NCBI GenBank assembly: GCA_023935145.1
Contig: CM043702.1
Coordinates: 80,492,320 to 80,556,319 of the forward strand
Origin: Bretschneidera sinensis
Lineage: Eukaryota; Streptophyta; Magnoliopsida; Brassicales; Akaniaceae
Direction of reading: 5' to 3'
Length of the DNA stretch: 64,000 bases
Shown: positions 9,643-20,390 of the stretch, piece after piece
How positions within the stretch are numbered: the stretch's first letter is position 1
Layout: every line of letters starts with the position of its first letter
Translations under genes and position numbers: made by a program
Notes under the pieces: model-generated
The model's database searches: none
What the model was told of the DNA's origin: nothing
The model's input: only the letters and a program-made list of their open reading frames with translations

Positions 9643-11403
9643 TGCCCCACAAGCCAACAACATTTGATGTTATGGGCATGATACTTGTAATCAATCATAT
9701 TCATTTATTAAAAATAAATAATAATTAATGGCATTTACTTTATATATCATTTTCATTATAAATCACTACAAATGTATTACATGATAAAGCCTATATAATA
9801 AAAGAAATGGAAATAAGCACCATGATGAGATCATGTTACTGAAATGTATTTTCTTAAGTTTTATTCTTAAATTTTTCTAATCATAGGATGACTAAGAATG
9901 GAATTAGTGAATCCAGATAGATTAGTATATACTATATTTTCTCAAGGAGTTAGAAGTGATTAATCTCATGGCCACTAATGTATGAGACACTAAAACATTT
10001 AAGGTTTATTCTTAAATGTTTCTAATCATAGGTTCACTTAGAAGGGAATTAATGAATCCAGAGAGATTAGTACATACTATGTTTCCTCAAGGAGTTGGGG
10101 TGATTAATCTCATGTCCACTAGTGTATGAGATACTAAAACAAGTTATGTAGGTGCTTGTTAGAGAACAGGTAGACAAATTAACACGACTAAGAAATTCCT
10201 AATGGAAATTTTACTACATGTCAATGGGATTTCTTACTTTGTAGTTGTACAAGTAATCCTTAGACTTGAGGCACCATGGATACCTTGCGTATAGGTCATC
10301 ATGCTTTGATTCTATCTAAAAGTGATTCTAACCATGGGTCACAAAAAGTTAATAATTGTGTATGACCACTTATGTATGGAAGTATGTGAGTACAAAATAA
10401 AGAATCCATCACTCTCAATAAAAGAGCGACAATGTTCTATGCGATCTGATTAAGTCATATCTTGGAAATTCCTTAGCCATGGTGGGTGGAAATTATAAAG
10501 GAGTTTTTTATTTCACCATTTAAGTTATGGACTTTAGATTTAGATACATATGATTAAATAATTAAGGCTTAATAGTAAATCCATGCCTTAGGTTTAATTA
10601 GGAACATTACATGATGGAAGTATTGAATTGTACAGTAACTGACAATGAAAAGGTTCACATTAATTCATATTGTTTCAGTAGTCATAACATACTGGTAGGT
10701 TTCAATCATAACTTGTAGAAGAACTTAAGAATTAATTTTAATTAATTCTTAATTAATGGGAGAATTAAAAAGAGTTTTAATTTGAATTAAAATTTAAAAT
10801 AGTTTTGATTAATTGGATGGGATCCAATTGTTAAGACCTACTACTAACACAATATTGAACCTAAGGGGTAACACTCAATTGAGAAATTATAAGAATAAGG
10901 AAAAACCAATGGACCAAAAGTGAGAATTATAGGAATGAATTAAAACATGGGTTTAAGTGTAATTCTAAAAATATTAGAGCTTTTAGGAGTAAGAGCTCTA
11001 TATAAAAGTTTTGATTGGTAAAAACCTTATGGATACTATTATTATTGAAATAAGTTTCAAACGCTTTCTCTTTTTAAAAGGGTTGAATTTTTTGAGTTAT
11101 CACTCAGAAAATTTTTGGCCAGCCCTAGTGTTCTTCAGCACATGGTGTGCAACCTCCCGGAGAAGAATATCCTTGTTCTCGGTTGTTCGTGTGGATATGC
11201 TAAGAGGTCAAACACTTAACGACTTGTGAATCTGTTTCAAATATCAACAAGAATCTCCATCAAAGATAAAAATCTCCAACCTTATATGGAAATATTATTT
11301 GGATCATCATTCTAAAATATTCATAAAGATTTATCTTAGGATTTAAGTCTATGGGTATAAATTTTTAATTTTTCACTACGTATTATATGCCTGTAGACTT
11401 ACA
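9643..11403 (+). repeat. LTR of Angela-like family A (1761 bp), shared by A1 and A2
   Basis: The LTR begins TGCCCCACAAGCC and ends GACTTACA, just before a primer-binding site. It aligns along its length with the reverse complement of 33674-35312 and, for its 3' half, of 46133-47076. A TATA-like TATATAAA lies near 10999-11006. It is longer than the A3 LTR (1639 bp), largely because of an internal 145-bp tandem duplication. Internal sequence of the same family lies on both sides: pol to the left, primer site and leader to the right. Confidence 0.8.
9856..10145 (+). repeat. 145-bp tandem duplication inside the A1 LTR
   Basis: The block starting near TTATTCTTAAAT and running through GAATCCAGAGAGATTAGTA, CTCAAGGAGTT and TGTATGAGA occurs at 9861 and again at 10006, a 145-bp shift. 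The A3 LTR has this block once (reverse complement, near 34970-35110). Confidence 0.8.
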
Positions 11404-12285
11404 GTGGTATCAGAGCCAACTCTATTGATTATTAGAATGATTTTAATTCTCTTTTTATGACTTTAAATATATGATATTAAAATTCATTATATTGCAAATT
11501 GATAATCTAAAAGTTAGATTAGGTTTTACGAAACTATTTATCAAGAAAATCCAAGAATGTGTTCTTTAATTATTTATTGTCATGTGATTACGATAAAATT
11601 ATTATGGATTATTTTTTAAATATATTAAATCAATAGATATTGATAAGAAAATAATTTTGTGATGAAAATATGATTTTACATCAAATAATACAAATTAAGA
11701 TGAAAATCGTGTTAAGAAACCTATAGTAAAACATATTTTCTAGTCCAACTTCAAACAATTGTAATTTACTCATTTTAAGTCGGATTGCGGTGTTTTTAGA
11801 GGTGTTGAAAAGATATAGACTAATTTTGTATTCAACTTATTTCACCTTAAAATTCAAAGTATTTTCTAATCTATGATTAAAAAACTGGACAGTATTCAAA
11901 TCAGAAAAATAATTTTTCAAAATTGTAATTTTTGGCTTGTTTTAGGGATTTAGAATTCATTTTGGATTAAAATTCGAAATTTGAGTTTTAATTCAACTAA
12001 ATATAAGATTTTTTATTATTAAAAAAATTTTGGTTAATTAATATTTTTTTTATAATATTGAATTAAATTTTAAAGAAAATAGAGTTTAATTAAGATTTGA
12101 AACTTCAAAATCCTTATCACAATGGAATTATGAATTCAAAAGAACATGGATTCTTATTCCTAATCAGAATAAGATTAAAGTAAGTTTATAATACCTAATG
12201 GGATTAAGAATGTAATCTAATGAGCAAGGAATCTTAATCTTAATTGGAATAGGATTAAGAAAAGTTTCTAAAACCTAATAGGATT
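11404..12285 (+). mobile_element. Second Angela-like copy A2: primer site and leader only
   Basis: The sequence after the shared LTR matches the A3 leader (reverse complement of about 45240-46132) base for base over long stretches. It should lead into gag, but stops at 12285 where the Tat element G begins. No gag of A2 is seen beyond G, so the remainder is lost. Confidence 0.7.
11405..11417 (+). promoter_or_regulatory. Primer-binding site, initiator-Met tRNA type
   Basis: TGGTATCAGAGCC starts two bases after the LTR end. It is the standard complement of the 3' end of plant initiator methionine tRNA used to prime minus-strand DNA synthesis in many copia elements. The same motif occurs in A3 on the minus strand. 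Confidence 0.85.
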
Positions 12286-12806
12286 TGTTGATGCAGAAAA
12301 TCTGCCAAGCAGTCGAACGACTAGGATGTGGTACCTGCGTACACAATGAAAAAAGAATAAGGAGTTGTCGAACGACCAAAGGGGTTGTGTTTCTGGGGAA
12401 AGTCTCTGATGCATAAGTTAGTAAATTGAAAGCATAGAAAAGTAGGGAGCAAGAGAGCAGGAGAATTCAAGAGCGAATTGTGTGTATTTGTGATAGTGAG
12501 AGGCCCTTTTGTATAGAGTCTTGGAGAAAAGTCCAATTATGAAATCAATTAAGGTTGAGTGTTATTTTAGGATTAGGATTCCCATAAGCTAGAGTGTTCT
12601 GATAAGACTAGGGTTTTCATAGGCTAGAATGACTATAGTACCCCTGTATACTATAATTAGGGTTTTAGTGTGAGAGGGTTGTTTTGCTGTTTTGCCATAT
12701 GTAGCTATTTGATTGGTTATCCTGTCTTATTTGTGAAACTACATTCTTTCCCTTTGGAGGGTGCCATGTTTCATCATGTTATTGGTTCAAGTAATTTTCC
12801 CCTACA
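12286..12806 (-). repeat. Putative 3' LTR of G (521 bp)
   Basis: Bounded by TGTTGATGC and CCCCTACA, so both strands read TG...CA. In minus orientation it is preceded by a partly purine-rich stretch (GGAAGTAGGCGGGCT) and contains CTCTATACAAAAGG near 12505-12520, then a CT-rich stretch, as expected for a promoter and transcript start in an LTR. Only one copy is in the window, so the limits rest on ends and position. Confidence 0.55.
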
Positions 12807-12982
12807 TTAGAGCCCGCCTACTTCCTTGAGTGTAGTTATACAATTAAGGATGTAATTATTGGTATACGCACAAGTGGAAGTTATGGAATTGACCTCCTTA
12901 TGTTTCGAACCATGGAAAGGCTTGGTGTTTTCTGATCTTTAAGTAGAGTGTCGAGTCTAGGTTTAGTATTTTTTGAATTTTA

Positions 12983-13335
12983 GGTACCGAGCTGTTCAAG
13001 AGCCCGGGGCTCTAAGCTCTATAATTTTTGGGTTTAGGTACCGAGCTTTCTAGAAGCTCGGGGCCCTAAGCTCGGTATTTTTGAACTTTAGGTACTGAGC
13101 TATCTAGAGACTTGGGGCCTTAGGCTCGGTATTTTTGAACTTTATATACTGATCTATCCAAGGGCTTAAGGCTTTAGTCTCGCTATTTTTGAACTTTAGG
13201 TACCGAGCTGTCCAAGGACTCGGGGCCCTGAGCTCGGTATTTTTGAACTTTAGGTATTGAGCTGTCAAGGAACTCGAGGCCCTAAGATCAATATTTTTGA
13301 AATTTAGGTATCGATTTGTCTAGGGTTCATAAATA
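12983..13335. repeat. 54-bp minisatellite with internal hairpin, six and a half copies
   Basis: Units start at 12983, 13037, 13091, 13145, 13199 and 13253, an exact 54-bp period, with a partial seventh at 13307. The best-kept units (13037, 13199) contain TACCGAGCT and its reverse complement AGCTCGGTA about 20 bases apart, then a short T-run. GGGGCCC lies in the loop. Divergence among units is moderate, with no indels. It lies in the 3' untranslated zone of Tat/Ogre element G, a location known to host such arrays. Confidence 0.9.
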
Positions 13336-14030
13336 ATGAGTTAATGAGACTTAGTAATTTCCATCTTTTACTATGCAATTAGAAATTCCCACAAAACAAG
13401 CAATCAAGTATACCCATACAGTAAAAGAACTCAAGTCATTAATTTGTACAATAAATTGATCAATTTTATTTTCGCATTTGGCCCAACGCATCTTATAAGT
13501 TAATGAATTGATTTAACTTTCTTTTTCAGATCATACTCAAATATAAATACAAAAAACCAGGGAATTGAGAATTTTTGTAAATGTGGTTGTACCAAAGGGT
13601 TGCATACACATTCAATTGTGGGATCAAGCCAAATGTTGTTTAATGAATAAAAAATGACTAAATTAGCCTTTCAGGTTTTCAATTTGATTTTAAATGGCCT
13701 AACTTTTGCCTAAGCCGCCTTTTTGAGTTTTTGACTTAGCGAGTCATTTTTTTAATCGCACTGGAAGGGAAAGATAGAATAAGGGTACATTAATGATAAT
13801 GGGAAAAATAAATTACAAATAAAACTTTTTCAAACGATAAAAGTTTAGGGGTTTAGTGAAATCATTCCCATTAAGGCCCATTAGTTGGATTGCTCATCCT
13901 GATAAGATTTTTATCACTTGTTATTGGCCAACACAATTTGGTCTTAATTTTTCTCTTAGATTAGTAACAGGTGTTTAAAGTTCCTTTATAGTGTAATCTC
14001 CTTCTTTGATGTCTCAGGGGTTGATCTTCT
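13336..14030. other. Non-coding 3' region of G or unrelated insertion
   Basis: No frame or motif was recognised. It lies between the minisatellite and the point where the integrase core of G breaks off just after its first catalytic Asp, so part of it may be foreign sequence that replaced the rest of the integrase. Confidence 0.4.
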
Positions 14031-14308
14031 TATCACTTTCCTAATTATATCAATGCCATAAGTCGTGAATGGCCATAGTGTAGTCATACTAGACAGTTCT
14101 CTTGGAGGCATGTTTGTAAATTACCATGTAACTGACATTTCTTAGATCTTTTCACATAATTGCAATAGTCGGCTTCCAAACTAATCCAATAATATCCCAA
14201 TAAAAGAATTTTCCTATTGAGCATACAACTATTAATGTGTGGCCCACCGATGCCTTTATTCAGTTCCACCACGATTCTCTTAGTAGTGACTCCATCTACA
14301 CACAACAA
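14031..14308 (-). pseudogene. G integrase: zinc finger and start of core
   Basis: On the minus strand, VDGVTTKRIVVELNKGIGGPH and LLGYYWISLEADYCNYVKRSKKCQLHG form the H-H-C-C zinc finger of a Tat/Ogre integrase. YGIDII near 14045-14070 gives the first catalytic Asp. After that no integrase sequence can be followed, so the second Asp and the Glu are absent. The stop near 14084 separates the two parts. Confidence 0.7.
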
Positions 14309-14689
14309 TTGTATTCCATCTATAGATCTCTTATATAATTTTCCACCACATATGAAAAACTGAGAGGCCAGGGACTAAATAACTCTCTTCTCTTTCTTAT
14401 TAGCACCAATTGGAACCCCTTGCTTTTGGAGAAACTTCAAAATATCAATTTACCCTGGTAATCCATTTCGAGATCGAGCTTATATCTCAATTGTTGTGTA
14501 GTAAGTGGACTCACTTCTTTGTTCAACTACCAAATGTATAGTATCAACTATTTCGGGCATATCCAACATAGAAGCTAAAGTAGCCAAGCATCTGCAAACT
14601 AGTTCTGAGCTTTTGGAAGATAAGAGAAAGGTACATCGTCAAATCAATATATAAGTTCCTCCAAGCGAGTTTTGTATTTATTAAACCTT

Positions 14690-14938
14690 TTATCCTTGGT
14701 TTTCCATTTCCCTTACGTCTAAAAGATCACCAAGAAAGAGTCTACTTTTACTTCTACCTCTTATCACCATAAACACTTTCATTCCATCGATGTATGCTTC
14801 ATATTGAGCAACATTGTTGATGGTGGTGAAGTTCAACCCGATGAACAAAGTGGTGGCCATATCCTCTAAAGATACCGAAACTAACCCTATTCCATAGCAT
14901 TTCTGATTGGAATCCTCATTGAAGTAAATTTTCCACAT
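14690..14938 (-). pseudogene. G second RNase H domain
   Basis: MWKIYFNEDSNQKCYGIG followed by FTTINNVAQYEAYIDGMK is the Tat/Ogre-type second RNase H. The first catalytic Asp of the usual Y-F-D-G is Asn (YFNED), and the Glu in Q-Y-E-A is kept. The 3' part of the domain is lost in another frame. It lies between the gypsy RNase H and the integrase, as expected for this lineage. Confidence 0.75.
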
Positions 14939-15119
14939 GCAAGTTTCTGCCTCAAAAACTCCTTCATCTAGGAACTCGAATTCTTCAATTCCTTCTCCTT
15001 CTTTAAAAAAATCTACTAAGAAGCTTGAAATAACTTTTCCTTTGAGTGATTTTTGAGATACATACTAGAGATCAAACTTGGAGAGTACTTTCATCCATTT
15101 GATCATACGTCCACTCAAG

Positions 15120-16340
15120 ACTGGAGCCTTAAACAAATACTTCAATTAATCAAACCTAAAGATTACCTTGATTGGGAATGCTTGTATATAGTGTTGAAGC
15201 TTCTTGGTAGCCTATACCAATGATAGACACGTCTTTTCTACCCATGATTAATTGAGCTTATAAGCCCCCAACTTTATGCTCAAGTAGTATATGGCTCTTT
15301 CCTCATTGTCTTGTCCTTATTGTATGATCATTGCACCCATTGGAAGACTTAGTGACTAAGAGATACAACAAATGGGACGTGCCATGCATTGGTGGAACTA
15401 AGATTTGTGGATTCTTCTTGTACTCCTTAATCTTGTCGAAAGCGACTTGACACTGCTCATTCCACACTACATGTTGGTCTTTCTTGAGTAGCTTAAACAA
15501 TGCCTCGTATATAAGGGTAAGCTTGGATATGAACCTACTGATGTACTAACTTTTATCTAGGAAATCTCTAACTGCTTTTATTGTCTTGGGCATTGGAATC
15601 TCCAAGATTGCTAACACTTTCTTCGGATCTACCTCAATACCCTTCTAATTGACCTTGAAACCTAAAAGTTACTTGTTGTGACTCCAAATGTGTACTTTTG
15701 AGGACTCAATCGAAGCTTATAAGTCTAAAATCTTTTCAAAGAACTTTTTGAGCCCTTCTTAAAACTAACTTGTGTTTTAGACTTGACGATCATGTCATCA
15801 ACATAAACCTATACCTCCTTATGGATCATATCATACAATAGAGTGGTAGACATTCTTTGATAAGTTGCTACTGTATTCAAGTCCAAATAGCATTACTATA
15901 TAAGAAAACATGCCCTATTGTATGGTGAAGATAGTATTCTCTCTGTTTTAGGGCGCTATGAGGATTTGATTATATCTAGTGTAACCATCTATGAAAGAGA
16001 GAAGTACGTGACCAACAGTGCTATCTACCAAATTATTAATATGTGGAAAAGGAAAATCATCCTTTGGACTTATTCGATTCAAATCTCAATAATCAACACA
16101 TACTCTAATTCTTCTATCCTTCTTAGGTACTGCCACCACATTAGTTACCCATTTAGTGTAGTTAGAGACCACAAGGAAACCAACTCAGAGTAGCTTCAGA
16201 ATCTCTTCTTGAATTTTGTCCAACGAACGAACTCGCATTCTTCTTAACTTTTGCTTGACAGGCTTGGCATCTGGGATGAAAGGAATCTTGTGTTTCATGA
16301 TCTCTAGATCAATACCTGGTATATCTTCATAGGACCAAGC
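15120..16340 (-). pseudogene. G reverse transcriptase and gypsy RNase H, decayed
   Basis: Reading down the minus strand, pieces include FAWSYEDIPGIDLEIMKHKIPF (16280-16345), PDAKPVKQKLRRMR, a K-W-V-T-N-V-V-A-V-P-K-K-D block near 16150, VYVDDMIVKS near 15785-15815 with the Y-V-D-D active site intact, and LFKLLKKDQHVVWNEQCQVAFDKIK (15420-15500) at the RT/RNase H border. Stops and shifts occur throughout. In a live element it copies RNA into cDNA. Confidence 0.75.
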
Positions 16341-16800
16341 AAATATATCTTTGTGTTTGCACAAAATTTTAATTAAAGATTCACTTTTTTTAAAAATAAC
16401 ATTAAGCTAATGTGTATTTCTTATGGATTTTAATTACTGTTTAAGTTAATTACTCGAGTTTCCTCCATTTTTGGCTTAGCTATGCTTTCTTATTCATTTT
16501 TGACTAATTTAAATATCTCCTCTGAGGGAAGAGTTTTGTCATCAAGTTCGTTTAGGGTTTTCTCATCACACAACGAAGACTTACACTATATAGAATCACT
16601 ACTCCTCTTATTAATTATTTTGGAAATGACATCCTTGGACTCGACTTGGTAAGGGTCAGGCACAACATTCCCTTGCTCACCTTCTTGAAGTGCATATAGC
16701 CTTCTTCTCAACCTTCCAGTGACCAAAATTATCACTAGCAGGCATAATAAGCAGACCTGGATCCCAAATTGTCGTAGCAACCTTAGTCCTCTCGGTCATA
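16341..16800 (-). pseudogene. G pol region upstream of RT
   Basis: A 64-codon frame (16586-16780) and flanking broken frames lead into the FAWSYEDIPG block, so they form the variable region between protease and RT of a Tat/Ogre pol. No protease triad was seen. Similarity to G stops at about 16800, where sense-strand copia gag of B1 begins. Confidence 0.5.
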
Positions 16801-16802
16801 AC

Positions 16803-17277
16803 AATTAGTTGTTATGTTATTAAATTCTCTTCCTGGTTTTTTTTTTATAGTTTAATTAATGCAATTGAATATGAAAGAGATACACTAACCAAAGAAATTG
16901 TAGTCAATGCTATAAAGTCTCATGATTTCAAAGCCAAGAGTAGGGAGGCATCAAGTGGGGATGGGCTGTTCGTAAGAGGAAAGCCAACAACTCAAAATAG
17001 CAGTAGCAACCATGGCAACTACCAGGAGAAATCAAGAGGTAGAGGTCAGAGCCATGGGAGAGCACATTCCAAACCAAGATTTGGAGGAAAGAGGTGCTTC
17101 TACTGCAACAAGGAGGGTCACTTCAAGAAGGATTGCAAGAAGAGGTTGTGGGATGAGAGAGGGAGAAGCCATACCAACAATGGAGAGGCTTCGATTGCTA
17201 AAGGAGAACAGCAAGATGATGTTCTTGTTGTGTGCTCAAATGTGAGCAGGAGCCAAGGCAGCGAGAAATGCATTCTT
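16803..17277 (+). pseudogene. B1 gag C-terminus with zinc knuckle
   Basis: LLNSLP starts the readable gag. The frame shifts in a T-run near 16840 and then stays open: INAIEYERDTLTKEIVVNAIKSHD, a basic linker, and CFYCNKEGHFKKDC at 17095-17136. The last is a perfect C-x2-C-x4-H-x4-C nucleocapsid knuckle that binds RNA. The 5' part of gag is absent. Confidence 0.8.
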
Positions 17278-17540
17278 GATTTCGGGTGCACTTATCAAAT
17301 GTACCCTCACAAGGAATGGTTCAAGAATTTCAAGGAGATCAATGATGGAAAGGTTTTCTTGGGGAATGACAATTCTTGCCAAGTGAGGGGGATTGGAGAC
17401 ATCCAGTTGAGGATTTTGATAGAGTCACAAGGCTACTGCGGAATGTGAGGTATCTTTCGGATTTGAAGAAGAATTTGATCTCATTGGGGCAGCTAGATTC
17501 CATGAGGTATGCATACAAAGCAGAGGGATGAAAGATCAAG
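17266..17540 (+). pseudogene. B1 protease and start of GAG-pre-integrase
   Basis: CILDFGCTYQMYPHKEWF is the copia protease active site, with D-S-G changed to D-F-G at 17278-17286. The frame shifts near 17415 and continues as RLLRNVRYLSDLKKNLISLGQLD, the GAG-pre-integrase lead-in, with a stop at 17529. It ends at 17540 where the duplicated target GTGAC and the Athila LTR begin. Confidence 0.8.
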
Positions 17541-17545
17541 GTGAC

Positions 17546-18798
17546 TGATGAGAGTCGTAAAATGCATCTTAACAGTGCTTATTTGTTAGCATTTTAGAGT
17601 TGATCTAGGGTTCAATTATTCGTTTTTACCTTAACAATTCTAAAGTATCCTACTTGGATCATTGATCTATTTCGGTGCATTTTCAGGTGTTTTGAGTTCA
17701 AAAAAGATGATAAAACTATCTATGTTTAAAGCATCAAAAGTTCATTTATATCGGAGTGAAAGGAGTAGTTTCGGAAGGCCCGGTGTGCGTCAAGACCTCA
17801 AGCCTTGCTCACAAGTTCCATAAGCTTCTTGGACATAAAACCAAGAGTGGGTGCTGCGGCGTGGAGAAGAGGGCGGCACCGTCCGGCACACCACCAATCT
17901 CAGACAAAGGCAGCGCCTAGGCGCGCACATAGTCTCTTGACCTAATTAGGGCTTCTAAATGACAACTTTTGAGCCCAAAACACCCCTTAACCTTATGGTC
18001 TATATATAGATCCTTAAGGGTTTGCACCCTTCATTCAATTGAACCATTCTTCCAAGTCTCTTAAGACTAGAAATCAAGAGGAGAGCTCCACATTCTTCAT
18101 CAACCTTGAGCCCCATGGCCAACTAATCTCCAAGCAAGGTAAAGGGATGAATTCCTAGGTGTTGTTGTTCTTATTTTCCATTCTTGATTCAGTTGTAAGG
18201 ATTTTTTGTTGAATATTGTTTATGATTTACTCTTTGATTAAGTAAGAATTAAAGACTTTACTCTTAATCCAGTGATTGCATCTTCCTCCTCCACATAAGT
18301 TTAGTCAAGCTCTTCTTATGTCAAGTTGTTTAGATGTGATTGATTTTGGTAAATTTATCTTATAGATTGTCCATTACTGTGGTATTGTCATTGAGATATA
18401 TTGTCATTTCTTGATAATCTATGAGATAGATCATGTGTGCTTGAATCGAAACTAAAGAATGATTTGTAGCAATTACATTAGGGTTTATAAATATGCTTGA
18501 TTGAATATTTGCTTATTGCTTGTTTGGGATGTGAAACTTGCAATCGAGATAAAAACAATTGAATCGAGAGTGGAACAAGGCAACGAACCTAGGAAGGATT
18601 CCCAGAACCTTGTTGTTTTGTTTATATTCTCAATTATATTTACACAATTTTTCTCACAATACATCATTATCAAAACTCATATTCTTTAATTTGATCGTTA
18701 TCGTTCAAAGTTTACATTTTCTTTTGTAGTTCACGTTTTCTCGTGGGATCAACACCTCATCTATACACAATAACCGTCTGATAGTTTGAGCGTAATCA
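17546..18798 (+). repeat. Athila 5' LTR (1253 bp)
   Basis: It begins TGATGAGAGTCG and ends GCGTAATCA. It is nearly identical to 27451-28731, with scattered substitutions; the 3' copy has an extra piece of about 28 bp near 27820-27850. A TATA box (TATATATAG at 18001-18009) sits about 800 bp from the 3' end. A GC-rich block near 17830-17930 stands out from the AT-rich surroundings. Confidence 0.95.
18001..18009 (+). promoter_or_regulatory. Athila LTR TATA box
   Basis: TATATATAG within a near-palindromic GGTCTATATATAGATCC context. The 3' LTR has the same motif at 27930-27938. No other strong TATA lies in the LTR, so this is the likely core promoter of the element transcript. Confidence 0.6.
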
Positions 18799-18803
18799 AA
18801 TTT

Positions 18804-18821
18804 TGGTGCCGTTACCAGGGA
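18804..18821 (+). promoter_or_regulatory. Athila primer-binding site (Asp-tRNA type)
   Basis: TGGTGCCGTTACCAGGGA begins six bases after the LTR. It is a slightly mutated form of TGGCGCCGTTGCCGGGGA, the site used by Athila-lineage elements and matching the 3' end of aspartate tRNA. Confidence 0.85.
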
Positions 18822-19103
18822 GACACGCTTAACTTAAGGAAGATTGTCAACTTTGAGACAAAGACGGTAATATTGTTCTTTTCCTTTTGTTTTGATTTTC
18901 TAATTTTATTTTATTATTCTATTTTATTTATTTTATTTCCCCTCTAATTCAATTGGTGTATTCTTAGACCAAGAGATTCGTGAGGTAGATTCATTAGAGG
19001 ACCCGAATTAGAGTTACTCTCTCCTTCCACGTCCGTTAGTGAAACTTCGCCTTGATCAAACCATAGTGCACCCCCATTCGAAAATTTAGAGGATTTTGTT
19101 AAC
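18822..19103 (+). other. Athila leader
   Basis: Untranslated sequence between the primer site and the gag ATG, T-rich near 18870-18950. No other element was seen in it. Confidence 0.6.
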
Positions 19104-20390
19104 ATGGCCGAAAATCGTAATGAAAATGTTGCTAGGACACTTAAAGACTACTTGCACCCTAGCCGAACGGCCACACCATCTTGTATCATGTTCCTCTCTA
19201 ATGTTCAACAACCTGAGTTTAAGCCGGGCATGATACAATTGCTACCAACCTTCAATGGGTTTGAGAATGAAAACCCCTATGTCCACATTAGGTAATTTGA
19301 GGAAGTAGTAGCAACCTTTCAAAATAGGGCTGATATGGTGGACACCGTCAAAATTCGGTTTTTACCTTTTTCACTTAAGGAAAAGGCCAAGGTTTGGCTT
19401 TACACATTAAAGCCTAGGTCTATAGGTAGTTGGGATGAGATGACTCAAGCCTTTTTTCAAAAGCATTTCCCAATCCATAAGACCAATAACCTCAAGAGAC
19501 AAATCTTAAACTTTGCACAAAAGGAGAGTGAAACCTTATATCAAGTTTGAGAACATTTCAAGGACCTTTTGAATTCTTGTCCACACCATGGGTATGAGAG
19601 TTGGCGGGTAGTTAGCTATTTCTATGATGGACTCCTAAGTAGGGAGAGGTAATTCATTGAAATGATGTGTAATGGGGATTTTCTTCAAAAAGATCTCGAT
19701 CAAGCTATAGATTTCCTAGATGACCTATCAGAAAAAGCCCACACTTGGAAAGGACCGAGTGCCATGGAAAGCAATAGGAGAAATCAACCCGCTGGAATCT
19801 ATCAACTTAAGGAAGAGGATAGCTTTAAAGCTCGTTTAGAGGCCTTAACTAAGGAAATTGAAGCCTTAAAAACCAAGGATACTAGAGCCCCCGAACCGGT
19901 TGCTAGGGTAGAGTCCCATGAACCCTGTTTTATGTGTAATGGGGTAGATCATGCACCTAAGGATTATCCAGCTTATTTGGAGATGAAGGGAGAGTGTAAC
20001 GCCTTGGGTATACCCTTTAGGAAACCATACTCACCCTACTCTAACACCTACAATCTCGGTTGGAAGAACCACCCTAATTTCAGTTGGAAATCTGATGTGC
20101 AATCTCCTGCCCAATCTAGCACCCATAGGAGATCCGATATACAACCTCATCCCCACTCTAGTACCCATTGGAGACCGAAAGAAAGTTCATCTAGTGCACC
20201 ACAACAATCTTTACCTTTGGAAGATGCTTTTAAGTCATTTCTGCAGGTACATGCCAAGAGTGCGGAAGAACAGGTCAAGATAAATCAACAGTTGCTAGAG
20301 GAGCAAAAGGGGATCAAAGAGGAGCAAAAGGAGATAAAAAGCCAACTCACTAAGTTGACTAGTTTCTTGAAAATTCAAGAGCAAGGTTAG
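19104..20390 (+). pseudogene. Athila gag
   Basis: One reading frame runs from the ATG at 19104 to TAG at 20388 and is cut by in-frame stops at 19293, 19548 and 19650. The capsid-like core includes FLPFSLKEKAKVWLYTL and QAFFQKHFP (about residues 84-126), typical of the retrotransposon gag domain of Athila. The nucleocapsid knuckle CFMCNGVDHAPKDYP (about 19927-19970) has lost its last Cys to Tyr. A charged C-terminal coiled-coil rich in E and K (20250-20370) follows. The TAG at 20388 lies where relatives read through into protease in the same frame. Confidence 0.9.

Larger units (their letters stand above)
5403..11403 (+). mobile_element. Ty1/copia Angela-like element A1, 5' and internally truncated
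   Basis: A1 runs leader, gag, protease, integrase and N-terminal reverse transcriptase, then jumps to a full 3' LTR. The leader matches the A2 leader (11404-12285) and the leader of A3 (minus strand, about 44.2-46.1 kb). Its RT piece matches A3 but stops after the K-x-TTF region and joins directly to the bases before the LTR, so the rest of RT and all of RNase H are deleted. No 5' LTR is visible. The lineage (Angela/BARE-like) is inferred from the LTR of about 1.7 kb, the leader of about 1.7 kb and domain sequence. Confidence 0.75.
12286..16800 (-). mobile_element. Ty3/gypsy Tat/Ogre element G, 5'-truncated
   Basis: In minus orientation the order is reverse transcriptase, gypsy RNase H, second RNase H, integrase, a 3' region with a minisatellite, then an LTR. 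It was inserted into the A2 leader; the five bases before its LTR (12281-12285, GGATT) are the expected target duplication, but the other copy is not found because the element ends abruptly at about 16800 against copia B1. Gag, the 5' LTR and the primer site are missing. Confidence 0.75.

Noticed and set aside
11405..11417. Methionine tRNA-like sequence
   Set aside because: It is only the primer-binding complement of the tRNA 3' end next to an LTR; no cloverleaf can be drawn.
12321..12536. 71-codon minus-strand frame in the G LTR
   Set aside because: It lies over the TATA and CT-rich leader part of an LTR and matches no protein family.
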